Shown here piece by piece: positions 16,085-25,170 of a stretch of 64,000 nt of DNA. The position numbers were made by a program, and so were the translations under genes. The stretch lies in assembly GCA_937898715.1 (NCBI GenBank), contig CALEKA010000005.1, forward strand, positions 1-64,000. The letters run 5' to 3'. Below the pieces are notes generated by a model, which saw only the letters and a program-made list of their open reading frames with translations, did not search any database and was not told the origin of the DNA. Source of the stretch: an uncultured Prevotella sp. (GTDB lineage Bacteria > Bacteroidota > Bacteroidia > Bacteroidales > Bacteroidaceae). Position 1 is the stretch's first letter, and each line of letters begins with the position of its first letter.

Positions 16085-18145
16085 TTACTCGCCAGCCTTG
16101 AAGTTGTCGAGGCCGGTCTGGAGGAAATTGACGAACTTATCTATGCTCTCATCGTAGGAGTAAGAGCCATTGAGCGGTTTGCCGTTGGCGTCGAGAAGCA
16201 CGTAGAAGGGTTGTGCGTTGGCACCAAACTTAGAGCGCTGCAGGTAGCTCCACTTATCGCCGATGGTGCGCAGAGTGGTAGTTTGTCCGTTCTCGCTGAC
16301 TTCGATGGGCTGTGGCAGGGGCGTCTTCTCGTCGACGTAGAGCGAGATGAGCACGTAGTCCTTATTAATAAGGTCGCGCACCTTGGCGTCGTGCCATACG
16401 GCAAGTTCCATCTTGCGGCAGTTTACGCAGCCGTGGCCTGTAAAGTCGAGCATGACGGGTTTACCCGATTGACGAGCGTAAGCCATACCTGCTTCATAGT
16501 CAGTAAACTTCGCTTCCACCTTGACGGGGTCGAGGTTGAAGTCCTGTGTCGACATAGGCGGAGCAAATGCACTGACAGCCTTGAGCGGAGCGCCCCAAAG
16601 GCCCGGCACCATATAGATGGCAAAGGCAAGGGATATCAGTGCAAGGAAGAAGCGAGGCACGGAGGTGTGGTGCTCATCTTCGTCGTCGTGGGGAAACTTA
16701 ATGCCGCCCAGCAGGTAGATGCCGAGCAGGGCAAAGATGGCAATCCACAGCGCGAGGAAAGTTTCGCGATCGAGCAAGTGCCAACCATAGGCGAGATCTG
16801 CCACGGAGAAGAACTTCAGGGCAAAAGCCAGTTCGAGGAAACCGAGCACCACCTTCACATTGTTGAGCCATCCGCCGCTCTTAGGCGCACTCTTGAGCCA
16901 TGTGGGGAAGAGCGCGAAGAGCGTGAAGGGCAGAGCCAGAGCGATGGCGAAGCCCAACATGCCGATGGTGGGGGCGAGTGCCGATCCGCCCGAAGTACTT
17001 ACTTCTACCAGCAAGAAGCCGATAATCGGACCCGTGCAGGAGAAGCTCACGAGCGAAAGGGTGAATGCCATGAGGAAGATGCTCAGAAGACCCGTAGTCT
17101 TCTCAGCCTTATTGTCGACCGCATCGCCCCATTTAGAGGGAAGCGTAATCTCAAAGCCGCCAAAGAAACTGGCTGCAAAGACTACAAGCATGAGGAAGAA
17201 CAGGATGTTGAACACCGCATTGGTAGAAAGGTCGTTGAGCGCATTGGCTCCGAAGAGCGTGGTAATGATGAGACCCAATGCCACGTAGATCACCACGATC
17301 GATATGCCATAGGTGATCGCATCGCGTATGCCCTTGCGGCGGTTGCCTGATCGCTTGAGGAAGAAACTTACCGTCATGGGGATGATGGGCCATACGCAGG
17401 GCGTGAAGAGGGCTACAAGTCCGCCTACGAATCCGAGGAAGAAGATATAGTACCACGCCTTGCCCGTCATGTCGGTGCCGTCAGAGCCAAAGCTCTTGAG
17501 TTCCTTAATGACGGGCGTCCATAGTTGCTGCATGGCTGCGCTGTCGAGCGGTTGCACGGCGATGGCGGCTTGAGCGGAATCTGCATTGGTCTGAGTCTGA
17601 GCAGAATCTGCATTGAGCGGAAGGGCTTCGGCTGAAGCATTGGCGTCGGCAGCGGCTTGGGCAGCTTCTTCTGTCTTGGTCTGAGCGGTAGGCTCGGGGC
17701 CATCGCTACCATTGAGGTGAGCGTTGACGCTGGTGGGCGGTAGGCAGTTTTGGTCGTTGCATGCGCCATACTGCAAGTAGCCCTTCAGTTCGTAGTTCTT
17801 ATCGGTAAGCTCTACGCGCTGCGTAAAGGTGGCTTTGCCTTCGAAGAACGATACGGGCATGTCGAAGATAGGGTCGTGCATGCTCTTTGCTCCAGGTCCA
17901 GCTTTGAGTTTGCCCTTAAGTTTAGCCCCTTTGATAGCGTCTACGCCAAATGAGGCTGGGGTGGGTCCGCCTTCACCAATGTTGGTAGAGTAGATGTGCC
18001 ACCCGGGCTGTGCTGTACCTGAGAATACGATGTCGATGGTGTTGGCATTGACTCGCTGATACTTCACGGTGAAGTTGATCTGTGCCATCGCTGCGGAGAA
18101 TGCCGTGAGGAGCAATAGGCACAAGATGGTTGCAAACTTCTTCAT
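16085..18145 (-). CDS. dsbD: Thiol:disulfide interchange protein DsbD, 686 aa
   Basis: It carries electrons from the cytosol across the inner membrane to periplasmic thioredoxin-like proteins. The signal peptide ends near 'AAMAQ'. Residues about 25-145 form the alpha domain with its cysteine pair in 'ACNDQNCLPP'. A Gln/Ala-rich linker (residues about 150-205) is followed by eight or so membrane segments with the two expected cysteines in 'FTPCVWPIIP' and 'SFSCTGPIIGF'. The C-terminal thioredoxin-like gamma domain has the CxxC motif in 'GHGCVNCRKME'. All six redox cysteines are present, so it should be functional. It is transcribed alone between metG and nhaD. The Ala/Gln-rich linker is longer than in proteobacterial DsbD. 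Confidence 0.93.
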   Translation of the reverse strand: MKKFATILCLLLLTAFSAAMAQINFTVKYQRVNANTIDIVFSGTAQPGWHIYSTNIGEGGPTPASFGVDAIKGAKLKGKLKAGPGAKSMHDPIFDMPVSFFEGKATFTQRVELTDKNYELKGYLQYGACNDQNCLPPTSVNAHLNGSDGPEPTAQTKTEEAAQAAADANASAEALPLNADSAQTQTNADSAQAAIAVQPLDSAAMQQLWTPVIKELKSFGSDGTDMTGKAWYYIFFLGFVGGLVALFTPCVWPIIPMTVSFFLKRSGNRRKGIRDAITYGISIVVIYVALGLIITTLFGANALNDLSTNAVFNILFFLMLVVFAASFFGGFEITLPSKWGDAVDNKAEKTTGLLSIFLMAFTLSLVSFSCTGPIIGFLLVEVSTSGGSALAPTIGMLGFAIALALPFTLFALFPTWLKSAPKSGGWLNNVKVVLGFLELAFALKFFSVADLAYGWHLLDRETFLALWIAIFALLGIYLLGGIKFPHDDEDEHHTSVPRFFLALISLAFAIYMVPGLWGAPLKAVSAFAPPMSTQDFNLDPVKVEAKFTDYEAGMAYARQSGKPVMLDFTGHGCVNCRKMELAVWHDAKVRDLINKDYVLISLYVDEKTPLPQPIEVSENGQTTTLRTIGDKWSYLQRSKFGANAQPFYVLLDANGKPLNGSYSYDESIDKFVNFLQTGLDNFKAGE

Positions 18146-18228
18146 AAAAGAGGATGTATGGGGTTGGTTTGGAGTTTTGAGATTAAAAGGTTATAATGTT
18201 ACTTTTGCTTGTTTATGAAGCACCTTAG

Positions 18229-18310
18229 CGTAGGTAGCGTTATAACCTTAAACCTTAAACCTTAAAACATATATAATAGCCGTAGGTAACGTTATAACCT
18301 TAAACCTCAA
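18229..18310. repeat. Short direct repeat between metG and dsbD
   Basis: GCGTAGGTAGCGTTATAACC at about 18228 recurs as GCCGTAGGTAACGTTATAAC at about 18280, each followed by CTTAAACC. Such 'ttataacctcaaaac' runs recur in many intergenic gaps here (near 15925, 28315, 39990 and 26215). No gene is seen in 18146-18329. Confidence 0.5.
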
Positions 18311-18329
18311 AACTAAAAACATATAATGC

Positions 18330-20369
18330 TTATCCCACCTGGCTTCCAGGCACAACTTTACGGTCGACGGTCACTACGGAGAGAGAATCGTCGAAGTTGA
18401 CAGCCGAGAGGATCATGCCTTGGCTCTCAATGCCGCTGATGGTGCGCGGTGCGAGGTTGGCCACGTAGCATACTTGCTTGCCTACGAGGTCTTCGGGGTT
18501 GTAATAGTGAGCGATGCCGCTTACGATGGTGCGATTCTCTGCGCCGTCGGCAATCTCAAACTTAAGCAATTTCTTGCTCTTCTTCACCTTCTCGCATGAG
18601 AGCACAGTGCCTACGCGGATGTCGAGCTTTTCGAAGTCGTCGAAGGGAATATTCTCTTTCACGGGAGCAGCCTTGAAGTTAGCAGCCTCGTTGGCTTTCT
18701 TCGTGTCGAGAAGCTTCTGCACTTGAGCCTCTACTACACTGTCTTCTATCTTCTCAAAGAGTAGAGCAGGCTCGCCCAGCTGGTGACCAGCGGGCAAGAG
18801 GTCGGTAGCGCCGAGGCGGTCCCACTGAGCTTCTTCAATGTGGAGCATGCCGCGGAGCTTCTCTGAAGAGAAGGGGAGGAAGGGCTCGAAGGCAATGGCG
18901 AGGTTCGCCACGAGTTGGAGGGAGAGGTTGAGAATAGTCTTCACGCGTTCGGGATCCGTCTTGATCACCTTCCAAGGCTCCGAGTCGGCCAAGTACTTAT
19001 TACCGATACGTGCGAGGTTCATCGCCTCCTTCTGTGCATCGCGGAAGCGGAAGTTCTCGATCAAGCGTTCCACTTCTGCCTTCACGCCCTTGAATTCCTC
19101 AATCGTCTGACGATCGTAGTCGGTCAGTTCGCCTGCGGCGGGCACGATGCCGTCGTAGTACTTCTTGGTGAGCTGCAGAGCGCGGTTGACGAAGTTGCCG
19201 TATACGGCTACGAGTTCATTGTTATTGCGAGCTTGGAAGTCCTTCCAAGTGAAGTTGTTGTCCTTCGTCTCGGGAGCATTGGCGGTGAGCACGTAGCGGA
19301 GCACGTCTTGCTTTCCGGGCAGATCGCGCAGATATTCGTCGAGCCAAACGGCCCAATTGCGTGAAGTACTGATCTTGTCGTCCTCGAGGTTGAGGAATTC
19401 GTTGGCGGGCACATTGTCGGGGAGGATGAAGGAGCCTTCAGCCTTGAGCATAGCGGGGAACACGATGCAGTGGAACACGATGTTGTCCTTACCGATGAAG
19501 TGGATGAGGCGAGTATCGTCGCTCTTCCACCACTTCTCCCAATCGTTGGGGAGGAGTTCTTTGGTATTGCTGATGTAGCCGATAGGAGCGTCGAACCATA
19601 CGTAGAGCACCTTGCCATCAGCTCCCTCTACGGGTACGGGGATACCCCAATCCAGGTCGCGGCTTACGGCGCGGGGCTTCAAGCCCATGTCAAACCAGCT
19701 TTTGCACTGTCCCATCACGTTGGGGCGCCACTCCTTGTGCTGCTCCGTGATCCACGGTTCGAGCCACTTCTGGTGCTTGTCGAGGGGGAGGTACCAGTGC
19801 TTCGTCTTGCGCAGTACGGGCTTAGAGCCGCTTACGGTAGAGCGCGGGTTGATGAGCTCTGTGGGCGAGAGCGCCGTGCCGCACTTCTCACACTGATCGC
19901 CGTAGGCACCCTCAGCGTGGCAGTGAGGACATTCGCCCGTGATGTAGCGGTCGGCCAGGAAGGTGTGGGCTTCCTCGTCGTAATACTGTTCGCTCTCTTG
20001 CTCTACAAACTCGCCTTTATCATAGAGTTTGCGGAAGAAGTCGGAAGCCGTCTTCTTGTGTACCTCCGAAGTGGTACGTCCGAAGAAGTCGAATGAGATG
20101 CCGAATCCCTCGAAGCTTTCCTTAATAATCTTATTGTAGCGGTCAACCACCTGCTGCGGGGTGCAACCTTCCTTGCGTGCACGAATGGTTACGGGCACAC
20201 CATGCTCGTCGGAGCCACAGATGAAGAGCACGTCGCGCTTCTTGAGGCGGAGATAGCGCACGTAGATGTCGGCCGGCACGTATACACCAGCCAAGTGTCC
20301 GATGTGAACGCCACCATTAGCATAGGGGAGAGCAGCCGTTACCAGCGTGCGGTTGAATTTCTTTTCCAT
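18330..20369 (-). CDS. metG: Methionyl-tRNA synthetase, 679 aa
   Basis: It charges tRNA-Met. The class I HIGH motif is in 'YANGGVHIGHLAGVYVPADI' (residues about 16-35) and the KMSKS equivalent is 'DDKISTSRNWAVW'. The zinc knuckle is 'CPHCHAEGAYGDQCEKC' with four cysteines. The C-terminal 110 residues form the EMAP-like tRNA-binding domain seen in dimeric MetRS ('DIRVGTVLSCEKVKKSKKLL', 'IVSGIA'). The length is normal for this two-part form. It is divergent from gltX, with a 250-bp gap that holds -7-like elements for both. The start is the only ATG close to the conserved N-terminus. Confidence 0.96.
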   Translation of the reverse strand: MEKKFNRTLVTAALPYANGGVHIGHLAGVYVPADIYVRYLRLKKRDVLFICGSDEHGVPVTIRARKEGCTPQQVVDRYNKIIKESFEGFGISFDFFGRTTSEVHKKTASDFFRKLYDKGEFVEQESEQYYDEEAHTFLADRYITGECPHCHAEGAYGDQCEKCGTALSPTELINPRSTVSGSKPVLRKTKHWYLPLDKHQKWLEPWITEQHKEWRPNVMGQCKSWFDMGLKPRAVSRDLDWGIPVPVEGADGKVLYVWFDAPIGYISNTKELLPNDWEKWWKSDDTRLIHFIGKDNIVFHCIVFPAMLKAEGSFILPDNVPANEFLNLEDDKISTSRNWAVWLDEYLRDLPGKQDVLRYVLTANAPETKDNNFTWKDFQARNNNELVAVYGNFVNRALQLTKKYYDGIVPAAGELTDYDRQTIEEFKGVKAEVERLIENFRFRDAQKEAMNLARIGNKYLADSEPWKVIKTDPERVKTILNLSLQLVANLAIAFEPFLPFSSEKLRGMLHIEEAQWDRLGATDLLPAGHQLGEPALLFEKIEDSVVEAQVQKLLDTKKANEAANFKAAPVKENIPFDDFEKLDIRVGTVLSCEKVKKSKKLLKFEIADGAENRTIVSGIAHYYNPEDLVGKQVCYVANLAPRTISGIESQGMILSAVNFDDSLSVVTVDRKVVPGSQVG

Positions 20370-20418
20370 TATGTAGTATCGTTTTTTGTTGTTCTTGTGT
20401 ATGCGTATAATAGGTGTG

Positions 20419-20551
20419 CAAAAGTACTTATTTTTTCGCTAATATCGCTTGAATAAAGCCCAAAAGCGCACAACAAGCGGTGGTGTGCACCCTGTAGGCG
20501 GTTAAATAGGGAGAAAATAACGCTCTGTATCGGAAAAAAGCACTACTTTTG
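20419..20551. promoter_or_regulatory. Divergent -7-like elements between metG and gltX
   Basis: TACTTTTG occurs on the minus strand at 20419-20426 (toward metG) and on the plus strand at 20544-20551 (toward gltX). Both match TAnnTTTG, but neither has a clear TTTG at the right distance, so these are weak calls. Confidence 0.35.
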
Positions 20552-20622
20552 CACCTTAGAACGTGCCGCCGATGAGCGGTAATGAAGTAGAATCATAATC
20601 AACACAATAGATAGCATTCCTT

Positions 20623-22137
20623 ATGTCTGAAAGAAAAGTTCGTGTGCGCTTTGCGCCCAGTCCTACCGGACCTCTGCATATCGGCGGTGTGCGTACTGCC
20701 CTCTACAATTATCTCTTTGCCCGCCAGCATGGTGGCGACATGGTGTTCCGTATCGAGGATACTGACTCCAACCGCTTCGTGCCCGGTGCTGAAGACTACA
20801 TTATCGAGTCGTTCAAGTGGCTCGGCATAGAGTTCGACGAAGGTGTGAGCTTCGGTGGCGACCATGGCCCCTATCGCCAGAGCGAGCGCCGCGACATCTA
20901 TCGCAAGTACGTCAAGCAACTGCTCGATGCAGGTAAGGCTTATATTGCATTCGATACCCCCGAGGAACTCACCGCTAAGCGTGAATCGGTACAAAACTTC
21001 CAGTACGACGCTCATACCCGTATGGACATGCGCAACTCTCTCGTGATGGGCGATGAAGAGGCCAAGCGCCTCATCGACGCAGGCGAACAGTACGTGGTGC
21101 GCTTCAAGGTGGAGCCCGGCGAGGAAATCCACGTGAACGACATCATCCGTGGCGACGTGCGCATCATGAGCGACATTCTCGACGACAAGGTGCTTTATAA
21201 GAGTGCCGACGATCTGCCCACCTATCACCTCGCCAACATCGTCGACGACCACTTGATGGAGATCTCCCACGTGATTCGTGGTGAGGAATGGCTACCTTCA
21301 GCTCCGCTCCACGTGCTTCTCTACCGTGCGTTTGGTTGGGAAGACACGATGCCCCGCTTTGCTCATCTCCCTCTCCTGCTTAAGCCCGACGGTAAGGGCA
21401 AGCTCTCTAAGCGCGATGGCGACCGCTTGGGCTTCCCCGTGTTCCCCCTCGAGTGGCACGACCCCAAGACGGGCGACGTATCTTCAGGCTACCGCGAAAG
21501 CGGCTATTTGCCCGAAGCTGTGATCAACTTCCTTGCACTGCTTGGTTGGAATCCCGGTACCGATCAGGAAATCCTCTCTATGCAGGAACTCATCGAGCAG
21601 TTCGACCTCTCGAAGTGTTCTAAGAGCGGAGCGAAGTTCGACTATATTAAGGGTCAATGGTTCAACCGCGAGTACATACTCAAGACCGACAATGCCCGCC
21701 TCGCTCCTGCCTTCGACAAGATACTTCGCGAGAATGGCATCGAAGCTCCCATAGAGCGCGTAGAAGCCGTAGTAGGCATGATGAAGATGAAGAAGATCAA
21801 CTTTATCAAGGAGCTTTGGCCCCTGTGTGACTTCTTCTTCATTGCCCCCACCTACTCTATGGACGACAAGTTTACGCGTAAGAACTGGAAGGAAGGCGCT
21901 GCTGCCGATATGCAGGAACTCTGCACACTGCTTGAGGGTCTCGACGACTTCAGCATCGAGAGTCAGAAGGCCGTGGTCGACAAGTGGGCAGCCGATGGTG
22001 GCAAGAAGCCTTGGAACTCCTGGCGCGTATGCCTTGTCGGCACGGGCAAGGGCCCCGACATGTACGAGCTCGCTGCCTTCCTCGGTAAGGAAGAGACCAT
22101 CAGCCGTATGAAGAAAGCCATTGCAGCCCTCTCTTAA
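20623..22137 (+). CDS. gltX: Glutamyl-tRNA synthetase, 504 aa
   Basis: It charges tRNA-Glu (class I, discriminating or non-discriminating form not decidable here). The start MSERKVRVRFAPSPTGPLHI contains the HIGH motif ('LHIGGVRTALYNYLFAR', residues about 18-34). The KMSKS equivalent is 'KGKLSKRDGDRLG' at about residue 260. The C-terminal anticodon-binding region is complete. The length of 504 matches Bacteroidetes GluRS. It has its own terminator at 22163-22202, so it is probably monocistronic. The gene reads away from metG, keeping two aminoacyl-tRNA synthetases side by side. Confidence 0.96.
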   Translation: MSERKVRVRFAPSPTGPLHIGGVRTALYNYLFARQHGGDMVFRIEDTDSNRFVPGAEDYIIESFKWLGIEFDEGVSFGGDHGPYRQSERRDIYRKYVKQLLDAGKAYIAFDTPEELTAKRESVQNFQYDAHTRMDMRNSLVMGDEEAKRLIDAGEQYVVRFKVEPGEEIHVNDIIRGDVRIMSDILDDKVLYKSADDLPTYHLANIVDDHLMEISHVIRGEEWLPSAPLHVLLYRAFGWEDTMPRFAHLPLLLKPDGKGKLSKRDGDRLGFPVFPLEWHDPKTGDVSSGYRESGYLPEAVINFLALLGWNPGTDQEILSMQELIEQFDLSKCSKSGAKFDYIKGQWFNREYILKTDNARLAPAFDKILRENGIEAPIERVEAVVGMMKMKKINFIKELWPLCDFFFIAPTYSMDDKFTRKNWKEGAAADMQELCTLLEGLDDFSIESQKAVVDKWAADGGKKPWNSWRVCLVGTGKGPDMYELAAFLGKEETISRMKKAIAALS

Positions 22138-22162
22138 GGCGCTGCACAAGATAAGGGAATGT

Positions 22163-22202
22163 GCAGAAGTGACGCTCTCTCTCCATTGAGCGTCAGTTCT
22201 GC
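22163..22202 (+). terminator. Terminator of gltX
   Basis: A 15-bp stem with one mismatch, GCAGAAGTGACGCTC (22163-22177) and GAGCGTCAGTTCTGC (22188-22202), lies 25 bp after the stop and is followed by a pyrimidine-rich run ending CTCTTTT. An outer AAGGCGC/GCGCCTT pair can extend it. Confidence 0.7.
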
Positions 22203-22293
22203 GCCTTCCCTTTCACTCTTTTATTGTCCCATTCAAGAGAAGTATATAGGTATTATTCATTCGTTCTGTTAATTCAGAGGCAATTCAGAGTCT

Positions 22294-22404
22294 ACTGGGG
22301 GCGACGCGTCCCCGCGTCGGCATCAATAAGAAAGCCCAAAGAACGCCAATATTCAGCCTTGTTGCCCGCAGGGGTTGCCGACGCGAGGACGCGTCGCCCC
22401 CGGT
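22294..22404. repeat. GACGCGTC palindromic repeat, copy 2
   Basis: ACTGGGGGCGACGCGTCCCC, continuing GCGTCGGCATC, is mirrored by GCCGACGCGAGGACGCGTCG and CCCCCGGT at 22377-22404. It lies between gltX and waaA. The gap 22203-22461 otherwise has only AT-rich 'taatacttaatac' runs before the next start. Confidence 0.85.
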
Positions 22405-22461
22405 ATTGGCTGTGGGCTTGCAAGAATGTAATACTTAATACTTTATACTTTATACTTAATA

Positions 22462-23673
22462 ATGTATTCCCTCGCAATCTATCTCATGATGCTGGGCTGC
22501 AACGTAGCCGCCTTGTTTAACAAGAAGATTCGCACCATGATGCGCGGTCATCGCGACACTTGGCGCATACTGCGCCGACATATAGGCTCAGATCGCTATG
22601 TATGGTTCCATGCAGCCTCGTTGGGTGAGTTTGAACAAGGCCGTCCGCTTATGGAACGGCTGCGCCGCGAACATCCTGAGAAGAAAATACTGCTCACCTT
22701 CTTCTCGCCCTCGGGTTACGAGGTGCGTAAGAACTATGCCGGAGCCGACGTGGTGTGCTACCTACCCTTCGATACCCCCTTCAATGCCCTAAAGTTCGTG
22801 CGCATGGCACGTCCCGAAGAAGCCTACTTCATCAAGTACGAATTCTGGCGCAACTATATCGAGGTGCTCCATCGCAACGGCATACCCGTCTACTCCGTGT
22901 CGAGCATCTTCCGCCCCGGTCAGATCTTCTTCCGTTGGTATGGCAGAGGCTATGCCCGAGTGCTCCACCGCATGACCCACCTCTACGTGCAAAACGAAGA
23001 GTCAGTCCGTCTGCTCCAAAGCATCGGCGTGAAGCAAGTCAGCATCGTGGGCGATACCCGCTTCGACCGCGTGATCGACATTCGCCAGGCTGCCAAGCCC
23101 CTTCCCCTCGTAGAGCGTTTCGCTGGATGCTGGAAGGTGCTCGTAGCGGGCAGCTCTTGGCAACCCGATGAAGACATCATCATCAATTATTTCAACGCTC
23201 ATTCTAATCTCAAACTCGTGCTCGCTCCCCACGTGGTGAGCGAAGAACACCTCTGCCAGATAGAAGAGAAGCTCCGCCGCCCCTACGTGCGCTACAGTTC
23301 TGCCACACTGAAAGGCGTGGCAGAGGCCGACTGCCTCATCATCGACTGCTACGGACTCCTCTCAAGCATTTATCGCTACGCCACGGTGGCATATGTGGGT
23401 GGTGGATTCGGTGTGGGCATACACAATGTGCCCGAAGCTGCCGTATATGGTGTGCCCGTCATCATCGGTCCCAATCATAGCAAATTCCGCGAAGCGCAAG
23501 ATCTCCTTTCCAATGGTGGATGTCGCGAGATACGCGATAGCGCCGACTTCTCCTCCATCATGGACCTCTTCCTCTCCGACAAGGAAGCGCTCGCCAAGGC
23601 AGGACAAGCCGCTGGCGATTATATTAAGCAAAATGCCGGTGCCACGGAGAAGATTATGCAACATCGAGGATAG
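22462..23673 (+). CDS. waaA: 3-deoxy-D-manno-octulosonic acid (Kdo) transferase, 403 aa
   Basis: A glycosyltransferase family 30 enzyme that adds Kdo to lipid A at the inner membrane. An N-terminal hydrophobic anchor (MYSLAIYLMMLGCNVAALFN) is followed by 'VWFHAASLGEFEQGRPLMER' (residues about 46-65), the acceptor-side signature with the catalytic Glu, and by 'ILLTFFSPSGYE'. The C-terminal donor-binding part has 'YVGGGFGVGIHNVPEAAVYG' and 'GPNHSKFREA'. The length is typical. It opens a run of plus-strand envelope genes with two glycosyltransferases downstream, so the three may build the LPS core. An intact waaA shows that this organism makes a Kdo-containing lipopolysaccharide. Confidence 0.93.
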   Translation: MYSLAIYLMMLGCNVAALFNKKIRTMMRGHRDTWRILRRHIGSDRYVWFHAASLGEFEQGRPLMERLRREHPEKKILLTFFSPSGYEVRKNYAGADVVCYLPFDTPFNALKFVRMARPEEAYFIKYEFWRNYIEVLHRNGIPVYSVSSIFRPGQIFFRWYGRGYARVLHRMTHLYVQNEESVRLLQSIGVKQVSIVGDTRFDRVIDIRQAAKPLPLVERFAGCWKVLVAGSSWQPDEDIIINYFNAHSNLKLVLAPHVVSEEHLCQIEEKLRRPYVRYSSATLKGVAEADCLIIDCYGLLSSIYRYATVAYVGGGFGVGIHNVPEAAVYGVPVIIGPNHSKFREAQDLLSNGGCREIRDSADFSSIMDLFLSDKEALAKAGQAAGDYIKQNAGATEKIMQHRG

Positions 23674-23768
23674 CCCCTATATATATTATAGGCCCCATAG
23701 AAATACTAGAAATGCTAGAATTACTAGTCCCCCTAGAACTACTAGAATCCCCCCTCCCCCTCCCTACC

Positions 23769-25025
23769 ATGAAAGTACTCTTAGTCAATACCTCCGACCA
23801 CGCGGGTGGAGCTGCCATCGCAGCCCTCCGGCTGCTCAAGGCACTGCGCCAAAGCGACATAGAAGCCACCTTGCTCTGTCGCGACAGGTCATTGCCCGAA
23901 AGCCGTGCTGACGTGGTCAGTCTGAAGTCCAGCGTGCGGCTCAAAGTGAAGTTCGTGCTCGAACGGGCGGAAATCTATGCCGCTAATGGATTCAGCCGCA
24001 AAGGACTATTTGCCGTAGATACTGCTCGCTATGGAACGGACATTACCCGCTTGCCCGAATTCCAAGAGGCCGACGTGATCCACCTCCACTGGGTGAACCA
24101 GGCCATGCTCTCTATGAAAGGCATACGGCGCATCCTGCAGAGCGGTAAGCGCGTGGTATGGACCATGCACGACATGTGGCCCTTCACCTCCATCTGCCAT
24201 CATGCTGCCGACTGCGAGAAGTGGCTCACCGAGTGTCACGACTGCCCTTGTCTGCTTCGCCCCTCGGCTCACGACTTCAGTTATCGCACGTTTCGCGAAA
24301 AGCAAAGGGTGTATGGACTGAGCGAGCAACCCACCTTCGTGGGCTGCAGTCAGTGGCTCACAGAGTTAGCTCAGCAATCGCCGTTGCTCAAGGGCCACCG
24401 TGTGGTGAGCATTCCCAATCCCATCGATACGGCATTCTATGCCCCACCCGCCGACAAGGCTGCCATGCGCCAAGCGCTCCATCTGCCAGCCGATAAGCAC
24501 CTGTTGCTCTTCACCGCATTCAAGGTGACCAATCCCGATAAGGGTATCGCTTATCTGAAGGAAAGTCTTGACTTGCTTTGCAAGGAACGTCCAGAATTGG
24601 CAGAACGACTCGCCCTCGTTGTGGCAGGACAGGAGGCAGAGGTGGCGCGTGAGCAGATGCCCATCCCCACCTATGCCTTTGGCTACGACACCTCCGAGGA
24701 TCGTCAGCGCAGTCTTTATCAAGCCTCCGACCTCCTGCTGATGCCCACCTTGATGGACAATCTGCCCAATACCATTGTCGAGGCTATGGCGTGCGGCATA
24801 CCCTGTGTGGGGTTCCGCATCGGCGGTCTGCCTCAGATGATCGAGACGGGCGTCAATGGTTACTTAGCGCAATATCGCTCCTCTGCCGACTTTGCCCGAG
24901 GCATTGCCTCCGTCATCACCTCGCCCAGTTATACCGCCCTCTGCCGCAATGCTCGCACCAAAGCGGTGGCTGCATATTCTGAAAAGGCGGTGGCAGAAGC
25001 TTATAATAGTATTTATAAGTATTAA
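23769..25025 (+). CDS. Glycosyltransferase family 4 protein, 418 aa
   Basis: The frame is open from 23712, but the ATG at 23769 gives the conserved start MKVLLVNTSDHAGGAAIAAL. The C-terminal half has the GT-B donor site: 'LLMPTLMDNLPNTIVEAMAC', then 'GIPCVGFRIGGLPQMIETG', where the two Glu residues bind the nucleotide sugar. The N-terminal half includes 'VVWTMHDMWPFTSICHHA' and a Cys/His cluster typical of Bacteroidetes envelope glycosyltransferases. It is predicted to be cytosolic or membrane-associated, adding a sugar to LPS core or another surface glycan; donor and acceptor are unknown. The 95-bp gap after waaA holds an odd run of CTAGAA repeats (23698-23750), and no ribosome site is evident. 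Confidence 0.85.
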   Translation: MKVLLVNTSDHAGGAAIAALRLLKALRQSDIEATLLCRDRSLPESRADVVSLKSSVRLKVKFVLERAEIYAANGFSRKGLFAVDTARYGTDITRLPEFQEADVIHLHWVNQAMLSMKGIRRILQSGKRVVWTMHDMWPFTSICHHAADCEKWLTECHDCPCLLRPSAHDFSYRTFREKQRVYGLSEQPTFVGCSQWLTELAQQSPLLKGHRVVSIPNPIDTAFYAPPADKAAMRQALHLPADKHLLLFTAFKVTNPDKGIAYLKESLDLLCKERPELAERLALVVAGQEAEVAREQMPIPTYAFGYDTSEDRQRSLYQASDLLLMPTLMDNLPNTIVEAMACGIPCVGFRIGGLPQMIETGVNGYLAQYRSSADFARGIASVITSPSYTALCRNARTKAVAAYSEKAVAEAYNSIYKY

Positions 25026-25099
25026 GTATAAAGTATTAAGTATTACATTCTTGCGAACGTCAAGTAACAAGTAATACACGCTTGCAGAGGTATTCTCTA

Positions 25100-25167
25100 A
25101 ACTAATAAACTCATTAAACAAGGCGCGCAGCGCCCTAAACTCATTAAACTGAGCGCTTTGCGCTCTC
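25100..25167 (-). repeat. GAGTTTA/GCGC palindromic repeats upstream of the GT2 gene
   Basis: Two units read AACTCATTAAAC followed by small GC palindromes (GGCGCGCAGCGCC-like, then GAGCGCTTTGCGCTC). They belong to the same family as 44692-44783 and 38813-38890, in opposite orientation to the former. Confidence 0.6.
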
Positions 25168-25170
25168 CCT

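Noticed and set aside
16211..17350. A 379-aa open frame on the plus strand inside dsbD
   Set aside because: It is antisense to an intact dsbD with all redox motifs; the translation is His/Glu-rich and without family features.
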